The notes under the pieces: model-generated
Told to the model about the DNA's origin: nothing
Seen by the model: only the letters and a program-made list of their open reading frames with translations
The model's database searches: none
NCBI GenBank assembly: GCA_009845835.1
Contig: VXYV01000010.1
Location: 1-35,765 of the forward strand
DNA from: Gammaproteobacteria bacterium
GTDB lineage: Bacteria > Pseudomonadota > Gammaproteobacteria > Pseudomonadales > Azotimanducaceae
DNA length: 35,765 bases
Direction: 5' to 3'
Position numbers and translations under genes: made by a program
Shown: piece by piece, positions 17,077 to 23,832 of the stretch
Layout of the letters: each line of letters opens with the position of its first letter
Numbering within the stretch: the first letter of the stretch is position 1

Positions 17077-18147
17077 TCAAGCCCGTATTACCGCGTCAAT
17101 CTCCCCAACAATGACCTCGACAGCATCTGGTACGCTAAAAGCAGTCAAATTTGATTTATACCGAGTCTGGTTGGTAACTAATTGATCTATACTGTTCATG
17201 AATGTTTCTTTCGTCAGTCGTTCTTCAGGTAACACGAGACTCCAACCACGAACCTCAGCATATTCAGCATTTTCGATTTGATCTCCCCGACTAACGGAAA
17301 GTGGTAACGGAATTAGGAGGTTGGGTTTTTGCAAATAAAGCAACTCGAAAAGTGCGTTCGCACCAGCTCGAGACACAACGAAATCAGCCAATGCTAAAAC
17401 ATTGCCCCATTCTTGGTCTATGAATTCAAATTGAAAGTAACCCTCTGTTGCTTGTAAAGAGGCTTCTAAATTGCCTTTACCACACACATGAATGACTGTA
17501 AAGCGTTCGCTGAGAGAGACTATACAGTGACGTACGATGTCATTGATGGATTGTGCACCTAAACTTCCACCAACTACCACAATCACTGGACGTTGATCAG
17601 TGACATTCAGCCAATCCCTCGCACATTGAGGATCACCTCTGTTCAAAAACTCTCGAATCGGAGTACCCGATACAACGACTTTCCGTGCCTCAGTCTTAGT
17701 TTGTTCAAATGTCACGCACTGAGTTTTTATAAACGGAGTACACAAACGTGTTGCTAAACCAGGTGAAAGATCAGATTCGTGTGCAACAACGGGTATACGT
17801 AATAACCACGCAGCTACCACTACCGGAAAGGCGACGTATCCACCCTTTGAAAAGAGCGCTTTTGGTTTCATCCGCAACAAAATTAACAATGCTTGTAATA
17901 CCCCTATGGGTATCAGAAACGAATCGACAAGATTTTTCAGTGAGAAATATCGGCGCAATTTTCCTGTTGTGATACCGTAATAGCGAAGTTGCAAGTCCGC
18001 TAAGAGTTTTTCTTCTAAACCGTTGTTCGAACCGATAAACACCACTGTGTGTTGTAAATCTAGAATTGAAGAAATTACCGGTATTGCCGGTATCACGTGA
18101 CCCGCAGTACCGCCACCAGTGAACGCAATCGTAACTCTACCGGTCAC
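17077..18147 (-). CDS. murG: UDP-GlcNAc transferase MurG (lipid II synthase)
   Basis: Transfers GlcNAc from UDP-GlcNAc to lipid I at the inner membrane face, the last cytosolic step of peptidoglycan precursor synthesis. It is 356 aa, normal length. It has the N-terminal glycine loop TGGGTAGH (10-17), the second glycine-rich loop VVGGSLGAQSIND, and the UDP-sugar signature SRAGANALFELL. Start GTG 18147. It lies outside the usual division/cell-wall (dcw) cluster. The DNA directly upstream (18148-18227) is a copy of the hda 3' end, which shows that murG once followed hda with a GTGA overlap. The promoter now must come from the inserted island. Confidence 0.94.
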   Translation of the reverse strand: MTGRVTIAFTGGGTAGHVIPAIPVISSILDLQHTVVFIGSNNGLEEKLLADLQLRYYGITTGKLRRYFSLKNLVDSFLIPIGVLQALLILLRMKPKALFSKGGYVAFPVVVAAWLLRIPVVAHESDLSPGLATRLCTPFIKTQCVTFEQTKTEARKVVVSGTPIREFLNRGDPQCARDWLNVTDQRPVIVVVGGSLGAQSINDIVRHCIVSLSERFTVIHVCGKGNLEASLQATEGYFQFEFIDQEWGNVLALADFVVSRAGANALFELLYLQKPNLLIPLPLSVSRGDQIENAEYAEVRGWSLVLPEERLTKETFMNSIDQLVTNQTRYKSNLTAFSVPDAVEVIVGEIDAVIRA

Positions 18148-18227
18148 AAATCGAGTACTTTCTTGACGAAGGGGATCGTGATTCGTCGATCGTGGGTGAT
18201 GGACTCGTTTTCGAATGTGTCAAGAAG
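18099..18227. repeat. Direct repeat copy A: hda 3' end plus murG 5' end
   Basis: This 129-bp segment matches 22553-22681 at 126 positions in the same orientation. It contains the first 49 bases of the intact murG and 80 bases of hda. Three substitutions separate the copies: one silent in the hda portion (Pro CCC/CCG) and two in the murG portion. If a 9-base insertion in copy B is allowed for, homology extends to 18096. It marks the left boundary of the island. Confidence 0.95.
18144..18227 (-). pseudogene. hda 3'-end remnant upstream of murG
   Basis: It encodes the last 27 residues of Hda (LLDTFENESITHDRR, then ITIPFVKKVLDL and stop), identical in protein to the end of the intact hda at 22598-23242. 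Upstream of 18227 the similarity stops abruptly. The TGA (18146-18144) overlaps the murG GTG. It is non-functional by itself and is a footprint of the insertion. Confidence 0.85.
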
Positions 18228-18548
18228 CCACATCCAAGTTTGCAAACGATGAACTCATGACAAAAAATTACCCCACGACCTACTAGGTGTAACCCCGTCC
18301 TCTGCCGAGAAAAGAGGATGAACTTCGGTTATATCTCACTGATAAAGGGGGACACGTATAGTCTACTTAGTACGATTACTTGTGACGTTCAAATTTAGCC
18401 CCAATTTCGTTCCCAAATCCTAACATTATTACCGCCGATTTTTCTCATCCTATCCAGGTATTCATACCGGCGCAGATACCGACCTACCGACTTCCGAACC
18501 GCCAAGATTAGCCCCTCAAAATGTGAGTCATTCATTGACCGATATACC
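18228..18548. other. 321-bp non-coding left part of the island
   Basis: No supported gene. A small hairpin (tcctct / agagga around 18299-18320) is visible. No transposase-like terminal inverted repeat was found next to the repeat boundary at 18228. Confidence 0.4.
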
Positions 18549-18860
18549 TTAAACCAGCAAATCACACATAGTGAAGTAAGAGTTTTTACGTTCCGTCAAC
18601 TTCCACGCCGCACTACGAATGACACTCTTATGTGTCTCCTTGCAAAGCGACCAGCGCGAACGCCACCAACTATCCAAGCAGTGAAACGCCACCTCACAAG
18701 CATAGCAACGAAAATGTCCTTCACGCAACCGATAGCGCGCCGATTTAACACCATCGTTATGAAACGGACAATGCATCGCATAGATCGTATTGCGCTTCTG
18801 ATGACCTTCATACACCTTGTAGGAACCGGCTAATTCCAACAGTTCACTTTCTAGCAACAT
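18549..18860 (-). CDS. CHC2-type zinc-finger protein, primase-like fragment
   Basis: A 103-aa ORF. The segment HCPFHNDG (Cys31, His34), then HFRCYAC (Cys52, Cys55), matches the layout of the N-terminal CHC2 zinc ribbon of DnaG-like primases (CPFH...CFGC), which binds single-stranded DNA. After the finger the similarity fades and no TOPRIM catalytic domain follows, so this is a lone finger or a remnant of a plasmid or phage primase. ATG 18860 is used; the frame extends to TTG 18899. It lies in the island, 3' to other minus-strand fragments, supporting a mobile origin. Confidence 0.5.
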   Translation of the reverse strand: MLLESELLELAGSYKVYEGHQKRNTIYAMHCPFHNDGVKSARYRLREGHFRCYACEVAFHCLDSWWRSRWSLCKETHKSVIRSAAWKLTERKNSYFTMCDLLV

Positions 18861-18907
18861 AACCGTGTTCACCACCTTAACACCATGCACACTAGTCAAC
18901 GCCGACG

Positions 18908-19036
18908 TCAGGTTAACGCCATGATTAGCCTTGACTCCGTTATGAGTTTGACGGCATGATTACCCTTAAAACCGATACTTTCCAGCGCCGTATCCAACTC
19001 TAATCGATTCACTACCGCTCCCGCATACAACTCCAT
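18908..19036 (-). pseudogene. Short ORF fragment in the island, unknown
   Basis: A 42-codon frame (MELYAGAVVNRLELD, then ALESIGFKGNHAVK). The frame stays open upstream for at least 19 more sense codons with protein-like composition (ISARFNLANL). It has no recognisable domain. It may be the 5' part of the same decayed gene as the zinc-finger ORF just downstream, or another remnant. Confidence 0.3.
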
Positions 19037-19315
19037 TAAATTAGCTAGATTAAACCGTGCTGAGATTGTGAGGAAGTAAGGGGATAATCCTTAAAACTCT
19101 TCACGTTGATCACGTCAATTCGGTCTCCTTAACGCTGCCGAAATGATTGATTAAAACCAACCAATACCCACCTCAGCGCGCGTCAATCGTACCACCGACA
19201 CGCCTGAGTGTGTCGGTTCGTTAATTCATGGAATTATAGACTAACAAAACATTCCTCGCCTTACGTGTCACCGCGGCGCCATCTTCAAAGCCCGCAATAT
19301 CTTTAGTTTGTAGAT
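19037..19315. other. Island spacer with decayed coding traces
   Basis: Minus-strand frames here are short and interrupted. One, downstream of the recombinase fragment, reads INLQTKDIAGFEDG, then AAVTRKARNVLLVYNSMN and a stop. It looks protein-like but cannot be assigned. No intact gene. Confidence 0.35.
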
Positions 19316-19495
19316 TTATGTAATGCTTTCCCGCTCCAGTAGAAGTAATTTTTCCAGTTCGGGACGCGTACGGTTGACACCAGACCCCGTTTCGACAAAG
19401 ATTTCATCACCACCAGTCTGACACAACCGTTCTAGTTGGGGATCGGTGGTTTGTTTAGAGGTTGAGACGCGGGTGTAGCCGAAGGTCTTATTCAA
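19316..19495 (-). pseudogene. Truncated serine recombinase (resolvase/invertase N-terminus)
   Basis: A 59-residue frame begins LNKTFGYTRVSTSKQ, continues TTDPQLERLC and FVETGSGVNRTRPELEKLL, then stops. This is the N-terminal catalytic start of resolvase/invertase family recombinases: the YxRVST motif carries the nucleophilic serine, DxQ follows, and xRxRPELxxLL is the conserved basic segment. The rest of the catalytic domain and the DNA-binding domain (another 120 or more residues) are absent. It starts with TTG 19495 without a clear ribosome site. It is evidence that the island derives from a mobile element. Confidence 0.75.
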
Positions 19496-19848
19496 GGGGT
19501 AAAGAAAAGGTAGTGAAGCAGAATGAAGAATTCTACTGCGTTTTCCTAACCGAGAGTTAGCGAACGCTTGCCAAGTGGTCAGAAAGTGAACGTTAATTTA
19601 CCTCATTCTTGAAACATTCATCAGAAACTAGACTCAACACAGTGATCTCTAAACCATGCCTGGTTACAGGAACGAATGGTAAAGATTTGCGTCTATGTGT
19701 ATATCTTTCTTTTTAATTAACAAATATGCAAATATATTGCGGGAGTGTGGGGTTAATCTTATATTTTGTAAATATATGTGTACAATATACATTTGAGAAA
19801 GCGTTATCGCTTTCACTGACTCATACTTTTACCCAAAGGAAACTGGTT
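19496..19848. other. AT-rich upstream region of the island operon
   Basis: 353 bp without a supported gene. The right part (19690-19800) is very AT-rich and holds a likely promoter with a -10-like TACAAT at 19781-19786. A hairpin gaaagcg-ttat-cgctttc follows at 19797-19814, in the expected 5' leader. Confidence 0.45.
19781..19814 (+). promoter_or_regulatory. Putative -10 box and leader hairpin of the HEXXH operon
   Basis: TACAAT at 19781-19786 lies 63 bases before ATG 19849 in AT-rich DNA; the -35 is weak. The 7-bp-arm hairpin (19797-19803 with 19808-19814, loop ttat) just after it could be an operator or a leader structure. Confidence 0.35.
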
Positions 19849-20877
19849 ATGAAAACACCTAAAATTATCATTGGTATGTTAATATTACTAGGCGTGTCAA
19901 CGTATGCCGACAACGACCCCGCTTATGGATTTACCGAGGCAGGCTGCCAAGGCAACTGGGTATGGGTTTCGGACTGGGTTAAATTGTATGACCTTGACTA
20001 TGATTTTCAATCGTACTATTTGCAAGCGGATGGACCAGATCATTGTCATCCGTTTCCTGAAGAAGTAATCGCCACGGGTACTCGCGAGCCATCAACAAGC
20101 ACAGGTGGCGGTGGTTCTTCAAGTGGTGGCGGCGGTGGCAGAAACAACGGTAATTCTAATGTACCTTCTGGCAACGGATCAGTCGACCCTGCGGCCGTGT
20201 TTGACGACGAAATGAATGAAATCTTCAAAGACTGTTGGGTTCAGCAGTTTGCACCGTTAAGCGAAGTCAAAAATTGGATTGGAGAACACACTGAAGCATT
20301 GTGGACTAGCGCCCCTGATGCGGCTTGGTCGGTAAGTCACGAAGACCACGGCGTAAACGGAGTAGTTAACTACAATAAGTGGAAAGAGTTAACGGCTTAC
20401 ATTTTTCCCACCGAAATTAGTAAAACCGCAACAGCTAGGGGAGTCAAGTTTGAGCATATGCTACTGTACACACAGATGCACGAATACGTTCACTTGTTGC
20501 AATGGATCCACGACCAAACCGATGCTGACGGCATCTATGTACCGTCTCCCTATGAGCATTTCTATCTGGAAAAGGAAGACTATAACATCGTAGATAAGTG
20601 GTGGCGAGCGCGCTTCGGTTCAGGCCCACCAGTCCTATCAAACGCAAATACAAAAAACCTTCCAAGGGGATTTAGGAACAAAAGAAAGAAATATAAAGAA
20701 TACGAAGAAAAACAAGCCAACGGAACACTTACGAAAGACGATGAGAAAGAGATGGAAGAGTTAGAAAAATGGTTTAAAGATCCAGAGAATCTTCCCGGCC
20801 TCTTAGATGGAAAAGCCGGCGGCTATGATCCGAACCTAGATGTTGAATGCGATCTAGGCGAAAACGCTAGCGAGTAA
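19849..20877 (+). CDS. Secreted HEXXH-motif protein, putative zinc metalloprotease
   Basis: A 342-aa product. It has a signal peptide (KTPK, a hydrophobic core, TYA near residue 20), an aromatic N-terminal domain with WVWVSDWVKLYDLDYD, a Gly/Ser/Asn linker (about 85-115), and a C-terminal domain. The motif HEYVH at 211-215 fits the zincin HEXXH pattern; Glu236, Glu241 or Glu243 could be a third ligand. That is inference, and no named peptidase family is recognised. The last 50 residues are Lys/Glu-rich and end in VECDLGENASE. ATG 19849 is fixed by AAAGGA eight bases upstream; the frame extends to 19726 without a signal peptide. Only five bases separate it from the next gene, so they form an operon. 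Confidence 0.7.
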   Translation: MKTPKIIIGMLILLGVSTYADNDPAYGFTEAGCQGNWVWVSDWVKLYDLDYDFQSYYLQADGPDHCHPFPEEVIATGTREPSTSTGGGGSSSGGGGGRNNGNSNVPSGNGSVDPAAVFDDEMNEIFKDCWVQQFAPLSEVKNWIGEHTEALWTSAPDAAWSVSHEDHGVNGVVNYNKWKELTAYIFPTEISKTATARGVKFEHMLLYTQMHEYVHLLQWIHDQTDADGIYVPSPYEHFYLEKEDYNIVDKWWRARFGSGPPVLSNANTKNLPRGFRNKRKKYKEYEEKQANGTLTKDDEKEMEELEKWFKDPENLPGLLDGKAGGYDPNLDVECDLGENASE

Positions 20878-20882
20878 ACCGC

Positions 20883-22199
20883 ATGAAAACTGCGCGGGTC
20901 AAACTATGGTTAGGTGCCGGTGGACTCGGTCTCCTTGCACTAGGTGTGGGAGTGTTCTTGTGGTTAAATACCCCGCGGCCCCTATCCCCCGAATCCCCGG
21001 CGATACCCACCACCACCAACCTGAGCGCGAGCCCGGCCACCACCGCGGTTGTCGATTCACCGGTAGCCGCGATTGTCAGTCCACCACTACCCCCGATTGA
21101 TTATCCCCCGGGATCAGTAGGTCATGCTTGTGGAGTGAACGAGTTTCCACCCCGGGTCGGGTACTACGATCTAGACGCGGAAACGCGGCGTAGCTTGAAA
21201 AACTCGCTGTTCGATAGCAACGGCGACTGGAAGGAGCTGGAAGATGAATGTCAGGCGGCGTTAGACAACCAGCTTAACACGACTAACCCGTACCTTTGGT
21301 TTGATAACAACAAGAACCGCCAGTTTGCGTTTGTCGTCATCGATAAGCCGTTGACCTTTGCGCGACTATTTGCTGATCCAGTCGGTGATCTCGCACGCGT
21401 TCAGGACGCGTTAACGCGCCCCGAATGTCAACTCGGCGAGAATGCCGAAAGCAACTGGCAACTTCACGACACCTGTCATGCCGACGCCTTGCTCAACTAT
21501 GCGCTCATCACGCGGTTCTGCTACAACGACGGGGTGCGGAATCGTGAGCGGCAATATTACTGGGAAGAGGATAACCCGACGCCGGCCCAAGATCGCCAGA
21601 TGTGGATACAAACTTTGGAAGATGCCTGGGTGGATTTGCAATGTGAATCATTAGACCCAACTCTCAATTTACAGTCGGAAGTGCATACCGAATTACGGGC
21701 GCAGCTCAGGACGCTTTATCCAGCCGCGCCGAAGCGAGACTTGGACGGAATCCTGATTGAATTAGCGGCTAGACTAGGCGATGACGCCGCCGCCTTAACC
21801 AAGACGGTGTTTCGTCCGTATGACAAAATTTATTCTGATGAAGGGTATAAACACGGGCGTTTTGCGGATTGGTTTACCAACTTGTTCGAACCCACCAAAC
21901 TGTTTACCAAGCATCCACCGAGCGTTGACCGTTTGCGTCAAATCCTGCCGCTGTTTTCCAAAAATATCGGCGCTGGAGGCGGCAGCTTCATGGTGATTGA
22001 TCATGAAGCTCTGGTGCAACACTTGTGTACCCCACCGTATTACACCTCCCGTTGGGTTGACGAAGACACCGTCCCTGACCCCCCCAGTTGTCGTGAGATC
22101 GTCAACGAATTACGCCTGCAGATAAACAATAACCGCGTTATGTTGGAAGTGATTGCGACCTTTGAAGATGTCGCGATGCGCCTTGACGTTTACGAATAA
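20883..22199 (+). CDS. Membrane-anchored, cysteine-rich periplasmic protein of unknown function
   Basis: Not recognised. The 438-aa product has one N-terminal membrane segment (about 8-28), a Pro/Thr/Ser-rich stalk (about 30-75), and a large extracytoplasmic domain with about eight cysteines (GHACGVN, DECQAA, PECQLGE, DTCHAD, RFCYND, LQCESL, HLCTPP, PSCREI). The segment PECQLGENAESNW echoes VECDLGENASE at the end of the upstream protein. The gene is noticeably richer in GC than its neighbours, consistent with transfer. It follows the HEXXH gene after five bases. Its end overlaps a minus-strand ORF by 10 bases. A partner, substrate or inhibitor of the HEXXH protein is possible but unproven. 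Confidence 0.65.
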   Translation: MKTARVKLWLGAGGLGLLALGVGVFLWLNTPRPLSPESPAIPTTTNLSASPATTAVVDSPVAAIVSPPLPPIDYPPGSVGHACGVNEFPPRVGYYDLDAETRRSLKNSLFDSNGDWKELEDECQAALDNQLNTTNPYLWFDNNKNRQFAFVVIDKPLTFARLFADPVGDLARVQDALTRPECQLGENAESNWQLHDTCHADALLNYALITRFCYNDGVRNRERQYYWEEDNPTPAQDRQMWIQTLEDAWVDLQCESLDPTLNLQSEVHTELRAQLRTLYPAAPKRDLDGILIELAARLGDDAAALTKTVFRPYDKIYSDEGYKHGRFADWFTNLFEPTKLFTKHPPSVDRLRQILPLFSKNIGAGGGSFMVIDHEALVQHLCTPPYYTSRWVDEDTVPDPPSCREIVNELRLQINNNRVMLEVIATFEDVAMRLDVYE

Positions 22200-22450
22200 C
22201 CCAAAAACAGCCCCGTCCAGTTAAGCGAAACGATACTCCTTAATAGGGGGCTTCGATCATTCCACGAGTTTCCGCTCCTACGTGAGCGATTCCGCCCGCT
22301 TGTTGTCGAGAACTGACGATTTAAATAGTTTTGCGTTGGCGTGTCATTGATCCGATCCCCCACCACCTTCGCCCGCGCCACTTCACAGAACTCACGCAAC
22401 TCAGCAGGAATAGCCGGCGTTTGCGTTTGATAACACGTTAAATCAGTCAT
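22190..22450 (-). CDS. Small ORF of the island, unknown
   Basis: An 86-codon frame. The first 40 residues look protein-like (TPAIPAELREFCEVARAKVVGDRI); the remainder is Ser/Arg-rich and may be out of its ancestral frame. The ATG overlaps the stop of the chimeric murG-start ORF (ATGACTGA), as in a translationally coupled pair. No domain was recognised. It converges with and overlaps the end of the 438-aa gene. Confidence 0.4.
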   Translation of the reverse strand: MTDLTCYQTQTPAIPAELREFCEVARAKVVGDRINDTPTQNYLNRQFSTTSGRNRSRRSGNSWNDRSPLLRSIVSLNWTGLFLGYS

Positions 22451-22601
22451 CTAGCAACGTCCGGGCGACATTTTCGCCACTACCCGACGGCGCTCCGACC
22501 TTCCATTCCTCGACCAAGTAAATGATGTATGCCCCCGGCTCGTGACCCGAGCGACCCGCAGTACCGCTACCAGTGAACACAATCGTAACTCTACCGGTCA
22601 C
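22443..22601 (-). CDS. Chimeric ORF: murG start fused in frame to foreign sequence
   Basis: A 52-codon frame starting at the relict murG GTG 22601, whose GTGA overlaps the hda stop. The first 16 residues are MurG-like (MTGRVTIVFTGSGTAG), with Gly to Ser in the glycine loop. A 9-base in-frame insertion (RSG) follows, and then a foreign sequence (AYIIYLVEEWKVG to NVARTLLDD) and a stop. Because it keeps the murG start and overlap with hda, it would be translated by coupling. It is either a decaying relic or a captured expression signal for island genes. Confidence 0.5.
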   Translation of the reverse strand: MTGRVTIVFTGSGTAGRSGHEPGAYIIYLVEEWKVGAPSGSGENVARTLLDD

Positions 22602-22681
22602 AAATCGAGTACTTTCTTGACGAACGGGATCGTGATTCGTCGATCGTGGGTGATGGACTCGTTTTCGAATGTGTCAAGAAG
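22553..22681. repeat. Direct repeat copy B: hda 3' end plus murG 5' end
   Basis: It matches 18099-18227 at 126 of 129 positions. Here the hda portion belongs to the intact gene and the murG portion is a relic. With a 9-base tandem-like insertion, similarity continues to about 22541. It marks the right boundary of the island. Confidence 0.95.
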
Positions 22682-23242
22682 GTGAACGAGCATTGTTTGA
22701 GAACGACCAACGTACTTAAAGATGAACTGCAATACCTCGTCTGATAAATCAAATCCTCGGGTCCGAGCCAGTTGTTGTACTAGCAACAATTTTTCATGAT
22801 CTCGCAACGGTTGCAATTGATACGGTTGAAAGGTTGCTAAACGTGAACGCAAGTCAATAAATCTGAATTCGTACTCAATGACACTTTTTCGCGCGGTGAT
22901 AACGAGTCGATTCCCTAATCGTTGCAGTCTTTCGTATAACTCGAAAATACGTTTCTCTTCTTCCTTAGATCCCAACCAAATTTCGATCGAATCTAAAACC
23001 ACAAGCTCGAAATGCTCGATCCCATGAAGACGATACGAAATCTCGTCCACCAAAAGGGAATTGTCAATACGATCGACCAGAATATGAGCTAAATGAGTTT
23101 TACCTAAACCGGAAGCCCCGTAAAGCCACGTATCTTGGGGTGAAAACAAAGTTTCGAAAAGTCCTTCATTTACTCCAACTCGAAAGGCTTGTTCAGAGTA
23201 CTCATCCTGCGGTCGAAGTTTGAGTGAGTTTATCCGATTCAA
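22598..23242 (-). CDS. hda: DnaA regulatory inactivator homolog Hda
   Basis: An AAA+ DnaA paralog that, with the DNA-loaded sliding clamp, stimulates ATP hydrolysis by DnaA and limits re-initiation. It is 214 aa, against about 233 in E. coli. Walker A GASGLGKT is at 42-49, Walker B is LVVLDSIE, then SRLATFQPYQLQPLRDHEK. The C-terminus ITIPFVKKVLDL matches the end of E. coli Hda. Start TTG 23242 overlaps the pgsA stop (TTGA); no ATG is available downstream of the in-frame stop. The canonical N-terminal clamp-binding motif QL(S/P)LPL is not seen; SLKLRP stands in its place. The stop overlaps the relict murG start. Confidence 0.85.
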   Translation of the reverse strand: MNRINSLKLRPQDEYSEQAFRVGVNEGLFETLFSPQDTWLYGASGLGKTHLAHILVDRIDNSLLVDEISYRLHGIEHFELVVLDSIEIWLGSKEEEKRIFELYERLQRLGNRLVITARKSVIEYEFRFIDLRSRLATFQPYQLQPLRDHEKLLLVQQLARTRGFDLSDEVLQFIFKYVGRSQTMLVHLLDTFENESITHDRRITIPFVKKVLDL

Positions 23243-23832
23243 GGGATGCCGTCGGTATTCGATGAATATGGGGAAGAATTCCCATGTTCAGACGCTTTTT
23301 TACTCCATACAAAGACGTAAGCTGCGCCGGATACAAAAGCTGACACGGCTACCACCCAAAAACCAATGGGATCGACTATCGATTGTAGCGCTTGATCGGC
23401 TGATTCGTTAGCCAACGATAACACGATCAACGCGAGTAAAACAACTTGCAACACCGTATTCAATTTACTGACGAATAAAGGTTGTACTTCTAATGTTTTG
23501 AAGAGTAGACGATATAACACGGCCCCTAAGAGAATGACAAATTCACGTGCAAATACGACAACTGTGAGCCAGAGTGGTATAGAACCATGCAACGTGAGTA
23601 GCACAACCACTGTCCCAAAAGTAAGTTTATCGGCAATGGGATCGACAATCTGTCCAAATCGTGTCTCCCAACCAAATTTCCGTGCTAGCAAGCCATCGAA
23701 CAAATCTGTTAGCCCAGCTAAAACCAGCAAAATCAGCACCGTATACCAATACTCTTGTAGCATACAGTACCCGATCGGTACAACGAGCAATAGTCGCGTT
23801 AAAGTAATCGCGTTAGGCAGTTGAGCGATCAT
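23239..23832 (-). CDS. pgsA: CDP-diacylglycerol-glycerol-3-phosphate 3-phosphatidyltransferase (PgsA-like)
   Basis: An inner-membrane enzyme making phosphatidylglycerophosphate, the committed step to phosphatidylglycerol and cardiolipin. It is 197 aa with about five hydrophobic segments. The CDP-alcohol phosphotransferase signature D-G-x2-A-R-x8-G-x3-D-x3-D is complete: Asp46, Gly47, Ala50, Arg51, Gly60, Asp64, Asp68. ATG 23832 overlaps the upstream stop by one base (TGATG); TTG 23835 is possible. It sits in a tightly overlapping series DUF2066-pgsA-hda. The exact alcohol acceptor is inferred from similarity to PgsA rather than proven. Confidence 0.85.
   Translation of the reverse strand: MIAQLPNAITLTRLLLVVPIGYCMLQEYWYTVLILLVLAGLTDLFDGLLARKFGWETRFGQIVDPIADKLTFGTVVVLLTLHGSIPLWLTVVVFAREFVILLGAVLYRLLFKTLEVQPLFVSKLNTVLQVVLLALIVLSLANESADQALQSIVDPIGFWVVAVSAFVSGAAYVFVWSKKASEHGNSSPYSSNTDGIP

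Noticed and set aside
22190..22260. Integron attC site after the island operon (gttaagc near 22219)
   Set aside because: A GTTRRRY-like core is present, but no matching RYYYAAC partner or palindromic arms lie at a suitable distance, and no integron integrase is seen.
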